Source: Legionella sp. | GTDB lineage: Bacteria > Pseudomonadota > Gammaproteobacteria > Legionellales > Legionellaceae | Direction of reading: 5' to 3' | Assembly: GCA_030680075.1 (NCBI GenBank) | Contig: JAUXWR010000540.1 | Coordinates: 88,358-152,357 of the forward strand | Length of the DNA stretch: 64,000 nt | Shown: piece after piece, positions 9,415 through 18,155 of the stretch | Layout of the letters: each line of letters starts with the position of its first letter | Position numbering within the stretch: position 1 is the stretch's first letter | Notes under the pieces: model-generated | The model's input: the letters and a program-made list of their open reading frames with translations, nothing else | Database searches by the model: none | Told to the model about the DNA's origin: nothing | Made by a program: the position numbers and the translations under genes

Positions 9415-10056
9415 TCATACTCCCAGGGCATTACGGTATTCTTCCTCTATTTCATCATCCAGGTCTGGATTCCCACCTCTCGCAGCAAGCGCTGCATTTA
9501 CAGGTGTTGGTGGCTGATTAAGGCCACTGTTGCCATTTTCCAAATCATCTTCACTCACGTGTGCTGTGTCTTCTGAAACAGGCGTCACTTCGGGATCAGT
9601 TGCAGGCTTTTTTTCTTTGGATAGCTGCGTTTGGATTACGGATAATGTGACAGTCGCGCTATAGAGTATCAAAAATAAAAAAAGAACCTTGCAAAGAGAA
9701 GGGTTTTTTTTGCCATCGCACTCTTCACCTTGAAAATAGAGAATAATGGCAAAGATACCCTTTAAAAGCGCAAATACTGCCTCCAGTCCCTCTACGAACA
9801 TTTCAGATGGTTTGATGTCTTTAAAAAAAAGTGAGTAAACCGATGAGGCAAACTCCACAAAGCTCGCCGCTATAATGGTCGCTATCGCTACGACTTGGGG
9901 TGCACCCACTACAACCGTTGATTCTGCATTTTGAAGAACCATATTTCCAAGTTGGATATAGCGATGTTTTGGTGTCGATTTGGCATCTGTCGTTACGACA
10001 TCTTTAAGCGATTGACCAGCTTTCTTTAATGTCTCTGTAGTTTTAGACCACGTCAT
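9415..10056 (-). CDS. Hypothetical membrane protein with acidic C-terminal tail
   Basis: I do not recognise this 213-residue protein. It has a charged N-terminus of about 50 residues and three predicted membrane helices (AIATIIAASFVEFASSVYSL, an EAVFALLKGIFAIILYF segment and LFLFLILYSATVTLSVI). A hydrophilic tail of about 75 residues follows, rich in Asp, Glu, Pro and Asn and ending DLDDEIEEEYRNALGV. AAGGAG sits five bases before the ATG, so it is a genuine gene. A Glu-rich block close to a short hydrophobic end resembles Dot/Icm translocation signals, which makes effector status possible but unproven. Confidence 0.7.
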   Translation of the reverse strand: MTWSKTTETLKKAGQSLKDVVTTDAKSTPKHRYIQLGNMVLQNAESTVVVGAPQVVAIATIIAASFVEFASSVYSLFFKDIKPSEMFVEGLEAVFALLKGIFAIILYFQGEECDGKKNPSLCKVLFLFLILYSATVTLSVIQTQLSKEKKPATDPEVTPVSEDTAHVSEDDLENGNSGLNQPPTPVNAALAARGGNPDLDDEIEEEYRNALGV

Positions 10057-10535
10057 TTAATCTCCTTATATGTGTTGCTTGTAATGCGTGCAGCGTTTCT
10101 GAATGTCGTCTTATATAATGATGTCGGCAAGTTGGGCGGAATTTGGGTACCTAACCTTTGCACAGGACAATTTTTAAATGCGGGTAAATAACTCGTCTTT
10201 GCGAACGAAGTGAAGCAATCCAGCGACCTTTGTGAGCAATTGATGCGCTAATTGGGTTCTTCAAGGCCTCTGGATTGCTTCACTTCGTTCGCAAAGACCG
10301 CATCTATTTTGAAATTTAAAAAATTGTCCTGTGCAATGGTACCAACTATACTCATTGTTATTTAATGATGTCAAAAAGATATTTAGTTATCTTAAATTAT
10401 CAGCAAATTACTTCATTGGATTACAGTCGAATATAAAGAGTTCAAGCTGTGCCTCTATTGGGTATTGTGTTATTATTTCGCCATATTAATTGTTTTTAAT
10501 GTTATTTTTTCGTTAAACATCTAGCAGAGAATCCA
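10057..10535. other. Intergenic region between divergent genes, holding a MITE
   Basis: This is a 479-base gap. It contains the promoter side of the minus-strand membrane protein (10057 to about 10150), MITE copy 1 (10157-10336) and about 200 AT-rich bases before the deacetylase. I see no tRNA, no clear small ORF and no further repeat. Confidence 0.7.
10157..10336. mobile_element. MITE copy 1 (non-autonomous inverted-repeat element)
   Basis: The element is about 180 bp with terminal inverted repeats TTGCACAGGACAATTTTT (left, from 10158) and AAATTGTCCTGTGCAA (right, ending 10336). Inside is a second long inverted repeat: GTCTTTGCGAACGAAGTGAA... on the left and TTCACTTCGTTCGCAAAGAC on the right. 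GGTACC with AAC follows on both outer sides (GGTACCTAAC left, GGTACCAAC right), which looks like a decayed target-site duplication. No transposase is encoded. A close second copy lies at 19257-19434. Confidence 0.82.
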
Positions 10536-11360
10536 TTGTTTAAGAATTATATTTTACCCTTTTTATTTTTAGCCTTATTTGCCCACGCAGGCTTCGCTGA
10601 GACACGTGAAATTGCCATTACGATTGATGACTTGCCTTTTGTGGGAGAAAGTAAGAATTTCCATTTAAACATGATTATCGAGGCCTTTAAAAAAAACAAT
10701 GTACCTGCGACGGGTTTTGTTATCGCGGGGAACGTAAAGGCTGACAATTGGGAAATGTTGCATAAATTTCAGGAAGCAGGATTTGCACTGGGCAATCATA
10801 CTTTGTCGCATATTAGCCTGGATAGGGTTAATCCTGACGCCTATATTCATGAAATAGACGCTGCTGATAAAATTTTATCCCCCGTTATGACCACGCCTAA
10901 ATATTTTCGCTACCCTTATTTAGCGATGGGCAATGGCGATAAAAAAGATAAAATTCTGCATTTCCTCTCGTCAAAAAATTATCACATCGCGCCCATTACT
11001 ATCGATAGTAAAGATTTTATATTTAATCAATTATTGCTATCCGTGCCAGAGAGTCAGCGACGTAGTTTTCTTGGCGCTTTAAAGCAGTGCTATGTCGATT
11101 TTATCTGGCAACAGACTCTACACGCAATGGAGAATAATCGGTTAAACCATAAGGACTCTCAGGCGCAGATATTATTAATTCACTCAAATTTATTAAACGC
11201 TTATGTTTTACCGGATATTATTAATCTCTACAAACAAAATGGCTATACGTTTGTGAGCCTTGATAAGGCGTTAAAAACGTTTGCTGGTAATGAAAAATCA
11301 TCTAAAAAGCAGCATGCCAAAAGTGATGTTGATATAGAAGCTTTTATGGCCTGGGATTAA
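10536..11360 (+). CDS. Polysaccharide deacetylase (NodB homology) family protein
   Basis: This 274-residue exported protein has a signal peptide (MFKNYILPFLFLALFAHAGF, cleavage after FAE or nearby) and a NodB fold: TIDDLPF carries the catalytic/metal Asp pair, GNHTLSHISL the zinc-binding His pair, and RYPYLAMG motif 3. Family members remove acetyl groups from peptidoglycan, chitin-like or other N-acetylated glycans in the periplasm. The start is a TTG with GCAGAGA upstream; the signal peptide supports it. The C-terminal 30 residues are Lys/Ser-rich and not part of the domain. The substrate cannot be inferred from context. Confidence 0.85.
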   Translation: MFKNYILPFLFLALFAHAGFAETREIAITIDDLPFVGESKNFHLNMIIEAFKKNNVPATGFVIAGNVKADNWEMLHKFQEAGFALGNHTLSHISLDRVNPDAYIHEIDAADKILSPVMTTPKYFRYPYLAMGNGDKKDKILHFLSSKNYHIAPITIDSKDFIFNQLLLSVPESQRRSFLGALKQCYVDFIWQQTLHAMENNRLNHKDSQAQILLIHSNLLNAYVLPDIINLYKQNGYTFVSLDKALKTFAGNEKSSKKQHAKSDVDIEAFMAWD

Positions 11361-11430
11361 CTTATTGTCCCCGTGATCGGATTTTAGGAATTCTTGTTTG
11401 AAAGTATGATTTATCAATTGGCAGGATCTG

Positions 11431-11500
11431 CCCCTCTCCCGCAAACGAGAAATAATAAAAAAGTGATGAATTTTATTGCGGGAGAGGGTTGGGGAGAGGG
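11431..11500. repeat. Inverted repeat CCCCTCTCCCGCAA / TTGCGGGAGAGGG
   Basis: The left arm at 11431-11444 and the right arm at 11476-11488 pair over 13 bases around a 31-base AT-rich loop, and a second GGGGAGAGGG follows. The element lies between two convergent genes and may stop transcription, though no T-run follows directly. Confidence 0.65.
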
Positions 11501-11525
11501 TTAAAATTTAAGTCCACATTTTGCC

Positions 11526-12470
11526 TCATCCCGCTTTACCCGTCTTAAACCCGGTTATTTCAAGATTAATATGGAAAATATAATGCTGAATAATCTGCTT
11601 CACCTGTTCTGCGGTAAGCGGCTTTGTAATGACCCCTTCCATTTGATAATAATCGCAATCAAGGCGCACGGTATCCGCTTCATAGCCGGTCAAGGCGATA
11701 ATAGGCACGTGGTGGCCTGAGTCTTTTTCTTTGGCGCGTAATTGTTTAGCCATGACATAACCTGACGTATTTTCAAGCCCAATATCCATAAAAACCAAAT
11801 CGTATTTGCCAGGTTCAAAAAGCGCATGAAATTTCGCTTCGTTATCGGCAATTTCCACCAGACAATCATTATTCATTAAAATGGATTGAGCGGCTTTCTG
11901 AGCAATAGCGTTGTCTTCCACGATTAATATTTTAGGAGGTTTAGTCCATTTTTTGCTAGACAAATCGTTGGTGGTGCCCTTATCTGGACTGGCATTTTGT
12001 ACTTGTAGTTGTTTTTTTACCAGATCAAATTGTTCCGATAACTGTATTTGGTCTGTCACGTCATTGAAAATAACCAGCAATCCATAAACTTCGTCAGCCT
12101 TATTTGTTAAGGGGATACGCGATGACTGGTAATTAATCACTTCACCATTACTATCCACTACGGGTAAATCAGGGACTTTGATTTGAGGCTCAGCGTTTAA
12201 AATGGCGTTTATGTCATTTTTTTTAATAAGTTGCACTTGCTCTTCTGACCATAATCCATGCTCGCTCATCATTTTATATAAAGAGCCGATGTTTTTCTCA
12301 GGCAATGAATTAAGCTTCAGGAGTTTAAGGAAGTTATTATTGCAATCGACAAGGGCACAATGCTTGTCCAGCAAATAAGCATACCCTTCAGTGAAGTGAA
12401 AGGCGTCCTCATAGATGTTGGGAAGGGCAGAAGGTTGCTTCAACTCCTGTTTATTAGCTTTCGTGTTCAT
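11526..12470 (-). CDS. PAS domain - receiver domain protein (no output domain)
   Basis: This 314-residue cytosolic signalling protein has an N-terminal PAS-like domain (roughly 20-140; AYLLDKHCALVDCNNNFLKL ... GLLVIFNDVTDQ), a short coiled link and a C-terminal receiver domain (about 175-300). Receiver residues are visible: acidic pair in ILIVEDN, phospho-acceptor Asp in LVFMDIGLENTSG, Thr in IIALTGYE and Lys in VITKPLT. No kinase or DNA-binding domain is present. The start at 12470 has AAAGGAA about six bases upstream; an in-frame ATG at 12485 does not. The architecture resembles the C-terminal part of hybrid sensor kinases that lost the kinase core. Confidence 0.87.
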   Translation of the reverse strand: MNTKANKQELKQPSALPNIYEDAFHFTEGYAYLLDKHCALVDCNNNFLKLLKLNSLPEKNIGSLYKMMSEHGLWSEEQVQLIKKNDINAILNAEPQIKVPDLPVVDSNGEVINYQSSRIPLTNKADEVYGLLVIFNDVTDQIQLSEQFDLVKKQLQVQNASPDKGTTNDLSSKKWTKPPKILIVEDNAIAQKAAQSILMNNDCLVEIADNEAKFHALFEPGKYDLVFMDIGLENTSGYVMAKQLRAKEKDSGHHVPIIALTGYEADTVRLDCDYYQMEGVITKPLTAEQVKQIIQHYIFHINLEITGFKTGKAG

Positions 12471-12601
12471 GCTATTCCTTTCCATGGTATATTTTTTAAA
12501 TATAATACATTTTTCGTAAGTCGGTGGTTTTTTTGGGAATTATTCTTGTCAGAGTATTTTTCTCAAGCGATAATGGGTCAATTTTAACCAGTAATAATGC
12601 C

Positions 12602-13276
12602 ATGCGACGTCGAATAACAGGGTTTTTAGTGGTAGCCCACATGACTATCATTTGCTTAAGTAATATCCTCGTGCAAATTCCTGTTAGTGTGGTTGGTTTA
12701 CGTACTACGTGCGGCGCATTCAGCTATCCGTTGGTTTTCATCCTGACCGATTTAACCACGCGCTTCCTGAGTGCGAGAATTGCGAGAAGAGTAGTTTATA
12801 TCGCTATGCTGCCAGGCCTCATCGCTTCTTTTTTGATTTCTAACTGGTTCGAATACGGTTATCTCTGGGCATATAATACGATGGCTATGCGTATTGCTTT
12901 GGCCAGTTTTTCCGCCTATGTGGTGGGTCAATTAATTGATATTGTATTTTTCCAGAAACTACGCCAACAAAAACAGTGGTGGGTGGCGCCGACGGTTGCG
13001 ACTATTTTTGGGAATTTTCTTGATACTTACTGCTTCTTTTTTGTGGCATTTTATCAGTGCAACAATCCCTATTTAAGTGCGCATTGGGTGGAAATCGCAA
13101 CCGTTGATTTAGGGTTTAAGCTCTTAATAAGCCTGGTGTCGTTTATTCCTTTCTATGGATTCCTATTGAAATGGGCATCTCGTCATCAGTTCATCATCGC
13201 AGCAATTGCAACAGCGCCTCGGCCTGCATGTAAACCAATGGCGGTTGATACCGGCTCGATAAAGGCCGGTTCATGA
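12602..13276 (+). CDS. yhhQ: Queuosine precursor transporter, YhhQ/VUT family
   Basis: This 224-residue integral membrane protein of the VUT/YhhQ family (PF02592) has about six helices and the family hallmarks SNILVQIP and FSYPLVFILTDLTTRFLSAR. YhhQ imports preQ0/preQ1 for the queuosine tRNA modification. The start at 12602 (MRRRITGFLVVAHMTIICLS) matches the family; the open frame further upstream is translated leader. The last 30 codons overlap the 3' end of the opposite-strand DAK/DegV gene by 91 bases. I saw no preQ1 riboswitch in the leader. Confidence 0.9.
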   Translation: MRRRITGFLVVAHMTIICLSNILVQIPVSVVGLRTTCGAFSYPLVFILTDLTTRFLSARIARRVVYIAMLPGLIASFLISNWFEYGYLWAYNTMAMRIALASFSAYVVGQLIDIVFFQKLRQQKQWWVAPTVATIFGNFLDTYCFFFVAFYQCNNPYLSAHWVEIATVDLGFKLLISLVSFIPFYGFLLKWASRHQFIIAAIATAPRPACKPMAVDTGSIKAGS

Positions 13277-14955
13277 CCAAAAGCTTCTGTTGTCATCTGC
13301 GCAAATTCTGCCGCTTTTTTCGGCGCACCGGCGTGTATTATACAGTAGCTCTCCAACCCTTCTTTATTGGATAACTCCATGACGCTTGCCACAATTTTAC
13401 TGAGTGCTTTGGTTTCATTAAACGCTTTATCAAAAATAATCCCATGGCCTTCTTCATCAAGAGAGATGATAGGTTTCATTCCGGTAAACTGCGCGAATTT
13501 CCCTTTTAATTTACTAATCCGGCCAGAGCGTATCAGCGAATCAAACTGATCAACCATTATCAGTAAATGCGTTTTGCCGATTTTCTCCATTAAGGCGCTT
13601 TTAATGACACTGATTGAAAGACCGTCGGCTATTAATTCGGCTGCATGATTAACCAGCAAGCCTTGACTCCCTGATACATGGCAGGAATTAATAACGTGGA
13701 CGTTTGAATAAGCTTTTGCCGCATTATTCATGGAATTATAGGTGCCGCTTAAAGCCGCCGCGACGCTAATAATCAAGACATCATCGTAATGCTCGGACAA
13801 GTGCTTAATCTTTTCAGTAATAAAGGCAGGGGACGGGCAGGAAGAGGTAGGATACGTTCTTAGACGCCCAAGCGACTCATAAAAGCTTGCACTGTCCAGA
13901 CTATATTTGTCCAGTAAATGGTGCTCATCGATTTGGATATTTAAAGCGATTAAATGAATCTGATAATGATCAAGTACATCCTGGGGAATATTGGCGCTGG
14001 TATCTGTTACTAAGGCAATTCGAGCCTTTGGCGTATGTAAAAATTGGTACTGGCGAAGCATATCGTCCACTTTAGGGTACTGCACTCGCCCCATATCCCG
14101 TAAGGCTGTGAAAATTTTCCACGGTTCATTACTATGGACATGAAAACGACTCAAATTTTTGTTGGCGGTTAGCACAATACTGTCGCCGTGCTCTTCCAGC
14201 AAACGGCTTAATCGGGATTTATCAATCGCATCTCCCATGAGGAGCGCTTCCGTACAATATCGTCTTTCTGGAGGGTTGCCTGGCGTAAATAGTTCGTGAT
14301 TATGTTGTACGTTTGCCATAGGTGCTTTTTTTTCCTGAATTGCGGCAGGATTGGCAAGATAGGAAGAAAAGCCCTGAATAAAAAGCGTAAAGCCAAGAGC
14401 GCCTGCGTCTACCACTTGCGCTTCTTTTAAAAGCGCAAGTGTATTGGTGGTGGATTGGAGCGCAAGCTCTGCATCGGTGTTTGATTTTTCCAGTAGAGCA
14501 TTGAAACAGGAGGTATCGTTTGCATGGTTTGCGAGACTTTTTCCCCACACCTCCATTACCGTTAAAATAGTTCCTTCAACAGGGTTGGTAATGGCACTGC
14601 GTACGCTGATACAGGCGAAGTGAACCATATTGGCAAATTGCTCGGTGCCTATTTTTTCAGGCAAGGGGATTTCAAGCAAGCCATTAAAGAATTGGGAAAA
14701 AATCATTCCTGAATTTCCACGCGCACCTAAAATAGCCGCATTAGCCACAGCTTGCAGAGTCGCGGGAAGGGTCGGTTGCAAAAGAGCATGGTTAATAATA
14801 GCCTCGGCAGTAGCGGCCATATTATTGCCCGTATCCCCATCCGCAACAGGAAATACATTAATGGCATTTAAGGTTTCCCTTTGCATGATAATAGTGTGGC
14901 AGGCATTTATAAAAGCCGCGTGAAGCAATCCCGCATCCAGTTGCTGTAACGCCAT
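13186..14955 (-). CDS. DhaL (FakA-like) - DegV (FakB-like) fusion protein
   Basis: In this 589-residue protein, residues 1-205 are a DhaL/DAK2 kinase domain (NVFPVADGDTGNNMAATAEA for Mg-ATP, LGARGNSGMIFSQFF). Residues 230-303 match the FakA middle domain (RYCTEALL ... FHVHSNEPWKIF). Residues 311-589 are a DegV/FakB-type fatty-acid-binding domain (IALVTDTSAN, TSSCPSP, ALSGTYNSM, RSGRISKLKGKF). In Gram-positives FakA phosphorylates fatty acids carried by a separate FakB; here both partners appear in one chain. The acyl-phosphate role is inferred from family. The ribosome site is weak, but MALQQLDAGLL is a normal DhaL start. Confidence 0.88.
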   Translation of the reverse strand: MALQQLDAGLLHAAFINACHTIIMQRETLNAINVFPVADGDTGNNMAATAEAIINHALLQPTLPATLQAVANAAILGARGNSGMIFSQFFNGLLEIPLPEKIGTEQFANMVHFACISVRSAITNPVEGTILTVMEVWGKSLANHANDTSCFNALLEKSNTDAELALQSTTNTLALLKEAQVVDAGALGFTLFIQGFSSYLANPAAIQEKKAPMANVQHNHELFTPGNPPERRYCTEALLMGDAIDKSRLSRLLEEHGDSIVLTANKNLSRFHVHSNEPWKIFTALRDMGRVQYPKVDDMLRQYQFLHTPKARIALVTDTSANIPQDVLDHYQIHLIALNIQIDEHHLLDKYSLDSASFYESLGRLRTYPTSSCPSPAFITEKIKHLSEHYDDVLIISVAAALSGTYNSMNNAAKAYSNVHVINSCHVSGSQGLLVNHAAELIADGLSISVIKSALMEKIGKTHLLIMVDQFDSLIRSGRISKLKGKFAQFTGMKPIISLDEEGHGIIFDKAFNETKALSKIVASVMELSNKEGLESYCIIHAGAPKKAAEFAQMTTEAFGHEPAFIEPVSTAIGLHAGRGAVAIAAMMN

Positions 14956-15024
14956 GATAATTTTTTCGTTTGATGGACTTCAGTTAAGCATACACGGTCT
15001 TGGGCTTTGATGCAGCCCCCAAAA

Positions 15025-17484
15025 TTAACGTAAACGTTGGCGTTGATATTGCGACAACATCACCAGATTATTAATTAAAACCGTAGCGCCCGCGGTCAAG
15101 AATGGTACAGCGATAATCAGCGTCCATGGAGTTGTTAAAGGCAATCCGAGAATGGCTCGGTTAAGATAATAATTTATAATTATGGCGCAGCAAATAGCGA
15201 GTAACCCCGCATAAAAACCAATAATGAAGGATTCACTGCTTCTAATCCATAATAATGTGCGCTTTCGCATACCGAGTGTTTTTAAAAGAGCGGTTTCCTG
15301 CTCTTTGAGATCGCTAAAAGACAGCATGGCAAGGATGGCAATAATTAATCCGGTTAACAAGGCAAACAAGGTAAGAAGTGTTATCGCCTTACTTGCACTC
15401 TCAAAAATCCCTTGCAGTTTCTTAATCGTGCTCGCCACATCAATTACTGTAACATTCGGAAATTGTTTGACGAGGTTAAGCAATTTATTTTGTTGATTTA
15501 CTGATAAGTAAATGCTGGTAATATACGTTTCAGCCTGTTTTCCCAAGCTGCCCGGTTTAAAAAGAATAAAAAAATTAGGCTTGAAATTTGACCAGTTAAC
15601 GCGGCGAATGCTGGTAATTTTTGCTTGCATAATTTGCGCATCGATTCGAAATCCCAGGGTATCATTCACTTTAACGCCAAGTTGTTTTGCCAAACCGGCC
15701 TCGACAGATACCCAGTTTTCTTGTACATCTTTCCACTGACCGGCTGTCAGCGTATTTTCTGGCGGCAGATGCTCGCTCCATGAAAAATTAAGTTCTCTTT
15801 TCAAGGCATTAATTTCTTCGACTTTGTTTCCAAGAACTTGGCGCGTTGGCAAATTATTAATGCTAATCAAGCGCCCTTTTACCATTGGGTAGAGCATAAA
15901 TCCTCTAATCGAATTTTTAGTAAGAAACCTGCTTATGTCGCTCACTTGTGAGGGTTCAATATTGATAATAAAAAAATTGGGCGCCTCCGGAGGCAATTGC
16001 TTTTGCCACTCGTTCAGAAAATTATCTTTTAATAAAGCCAAACAAAGAATCGCTGTCAGTGAGAGTCCTATTCCCACTATTTGTAGCGTGCTGTTTGCAA
16101 GATTACGTTCAATATTAGTAAACCCAAAATGCCACTTAATCGGGAGAAAGTGTTTAATAAAGCTCATTCCTGTTGTGCTAACTATCAAGATACCCGCGGC
16201 GAGCAAAACATAGAACAGAGTACCCATTAATACAATCATCGTGATTGAAGCGGAGCGGGTATACCAATAGGCAAGGACTACCAATAGCAACAATGCCAGA
16301 CCATAACTAATGGATTCCGTAACGCTTGTGGTGGGTGCTTCCTTACGAAAAATGCGAGTTGCACTGACATTGCGTAATTTTAATAAATTAACGAGTGTAA
16401 AACACAAGAGCACCACCATACCGGATGCAAAACTCAACAAAGCGGGTTTTAAAGTATGGGTGCTCTCAAGGTGCGGTAATAACCCGCTTAACCAATGGAC
16501 AAGTAGGGGTTGTAAGGCGTAGCCTAAAAAAACACCGGCGAGAGAGGCCGCGGTTCCTAAAAACAATACACTCCCTACGTAGATAAACAGGATATCGCGA
16601 GAGGTTGCGCCAAAACAGCGTAAAACGGCTACTTGTTGCTGCTGGCGTTTAGTATAACGAAGGCTTGCCATACTAATGGCAACAGCCGCTAAAACCATGC
16701 TCATTAATGTGCCAATATTTAAATAAGCGAGAGTGCGTTCGATGGTTTTTACCATCACACTATTTTTTTTACTATCCGTCCATTGTTGTTCCGTAATCGT
16801 GTTTTTCAGACTATTTTTTAAGCCGAGTAGTTGGTTTTCATTTCCTGCAAGCAGCCAGCTGTAGGTAACATTACTTCCTTTTTGAATAACGGCAGTTTTG
16901 GCGACATCCTTTTGATTCATCATAATTCTTGGAGAAATATTAAACCAATCCCCGGTCTGTCCCGGCTCCTCAACCACGACGCCTGCCACTTTAAAATTGG
17001 CCAAACCGATAGTAATCGCATCCCCAATAGTAATTCCTAACGCCGGAAATAGTCTCGCACCTAACCATACCTCACCCTCTCTGGGCGGGGCGTTGACGCT
17101 AACCCCTTGACCTGCAAGTGTTGTTGCGATTTTTAATTGCCCACGAAGTGGGTAGGCAGGTGCAATAGATTTTATCTGTGCGAGTTGCAGATTATCTCTA
17201 TGGCCTACCATGCTTAGGAAAGAGAGGGTGTTGGTTTGAGTCAGATTTAATTTCTGTGCGCTATTTTTCCATGCATCGGGGATAGGGTTTTTGCTGGTTA
17301 CCACCGCATCAGCGCCCAAAAATTGCCCGGCTTGCTGGTTTAGTTGGTGCTCAACCATACTGGTAAAATTGTTGAGAGCGCTAATGCAGGCGACTGCCAC
17401 CAATAAAGCCAATGATATGAGCGTAAGCTCCCCACCTCGCCAGTCCCGCAACAAAGCGCGCAGTGGCAGGGGAAGCGTTAACAT
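15025..17484 (-). CDS. ybbP: ABC transporter permease, YbbP family
   Basis: This 819-residue FtsX-type permease has an N-terminal helix (LISLALLVAVACISAL), a large periplasmic segment, a four-helix FtsX block (around 250-450), a second periplasmic segment and a closing FtsX domain (KEQETALLKTLGMRKRTLL, then AGLLAICCAIIINYYLNRAI). Length and two-FtsX-domain layout fit YbbP. It overlaps the ATPase gene by seven bases. Locus order ybbP-ybbA divergent from tesA is the same as in E. coli, which supports orthology. The substrate is unknown; an envelope lipid or toxic-compound role is only suggested for the family. Confidence 0.92.
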   Translation of the reverse strand: MLTLPLPLRALLRDWRGGELTLISLALLVAVACISALNNFTSMVEHQLNQQAGQFLGADAVVTSKNPIPDAWKNSAQKLNLTQTNTLSFLSMVGHRDNLQLAQIKSIAPAYPLRGQLKIATTLAGQGVSVNAPPREGEVWLGARLFPALGITIGDAITIGLANFKVAGVVVEEPGQTGDWFNISPRIMMNQKDVAKTAVIQKGSNVTYSWLLAGNENQLLGLKNSLKNTITEQQWTDSKKNSVMVKTIERTLAYLNIGTLMSMVLAAVAISMASLRYTKRQQQQVAVLRCFGATSRDILFIYVGSVLFLGTAASLAGVFLGYALQPLLVHWLSGLLPHLESTHTLKPALLSFASGMVVLLCFTLVNLLKLRNVSATRIFRKEAPTTSVTESISYGLALLLLVVLAYWYTRSASITMIVLMGTLFYVLLAAGILIVSTTGMSFIKHFLPIKWHFGFTNIERNLANSTLQIVGIGLSLTAILCLALLKDNFLNEWQKQLPPEAPNFFIINIEPSQVSDISRFLTKNSIRGFMLYPMVKGRLISINNLPTRQVLGNKVEEINALKRELNFSWSEHLPPENTLTAGQWKDVQENWVSVEAGLAKQLGVKVNDTLGFRIDAQIMQAKITSIRRVNWSNFKPNFFILFKPGSLGKQAETYITSIYLSVNQQNKLLNLVKQFPNVTVIDVASTIKKLQGIFESASKAITLLTLFALLTGLIIAILAMLSFSDLKEQETALLKTLGMRKRTLLWIRSSESFIIGFYAGLLAICCAIIINYYLNRAILGLPLTTPWTLIIAVPFLTAGATVLINNLVMLSQYQRQRLR

Positions 17485-18155
17485 TGCAGTTTTCCATCAA
17501 TTAAGGGCCATTGAAATTGGCAGCGGGAAGCCAATGCGTCGTCGTGTGTGACTATCACCAGCGTCGCTCGATGTTCACGATTTAACTCAAATAATAAATC
17601 AATAACCGCAAGCCCCGTTTTTTTATCCAGATTCCCCGTTGGCTCATCGGCAAAGAGTACGGCAGGTGTGATAGCAAAGGCGCGAGCAATAGCCACGCGT
17701 TGTTGCTCACCCCCTGATAATTGCAAGGGGTAATGACTTTGGCGGTTACTGAGTCCTACTTTCGCTATCCATTCTGTGGCGATGGTGCGGGCATTTTTAA
17801 TATGATTGATTTCCAGGGGCAGCATAATATTTTCAAGAGCGGTGAGATTTGGTAGTAGCTGAAAAAATTGAAAAATAAACCCAATGCGCGTCGCTCGTAA
17901 CTGAGCGCGCTCATCCTCGCTGAGGAGCGTTATATCTTTTTTATCATAAAAAATTTGCCCAGAACTGGGCTTTTCAAGTCCCGCCATCAGTGTTAATAAA
18001 GATGTTTTTCCAGAGCCTGAGGCGCCGGTAATTGCAATGGTTGCCCCTGAATTGATGGTCAGATTGATATTTTGTAAAATGTGTAACCATTGATCATTAA
18101 TCTTGATGCTATAATTCACATCAATCAATTTGATTATTGCATCTGGGCGCGCCAT
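17478..18155 (-). CDS. ybbA: ABC transporter ATPase, YbbA family
   Basis: This 225-residue LolD/MacB-class ATPase has Walker A GASGSGKTS, LSGGEQQRVAIARAF, VLFADEPTGNLD and VIVTHDDA. The start at 18155 (MARPDAIIKLIDVNYSI) is supported by AAAAAGGAA nine to ten bases upstream; the open frame beyond it to 18227 runs through tesA coding sequence. The start codon shares two bases with that of tesA on the other strand (CATG). It works with the overlapping permease ybbP. Confidence 0.93.
   Translation of the reverse strand: MARPDAIIKLIDVNYSIKINDQWLHILQNINLTINSGATIAITGASGSGKTSLLTLMAGLEKPSSGQIFYDKKDITLLSEDERAQLRATRIGFIFQFFQLLPNLTALENIMLPLEINHIKNARTIATEWIAKVGLSNRQSHYPLQLSGGEQQRVAIARAFAITPAVLFADEPTGNLDKKTGLAVIDLLFELNREHRATLVIVTHDDALASRCQFQWPLIDGKLQC

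Noticed and set aside
12481..12601. preQ1 riboswitch before the queuosine-precursor transporter
   Set aside because: Expected by analogy, but no stem followed by an A-rich preQ1-I tail or other recognisable aptamer could be seen.
15224..16213. Several plus-strand frames inside ybbP
   Set aside because: They are antisense to conserved FtsX-domain sequence and lack start signals.
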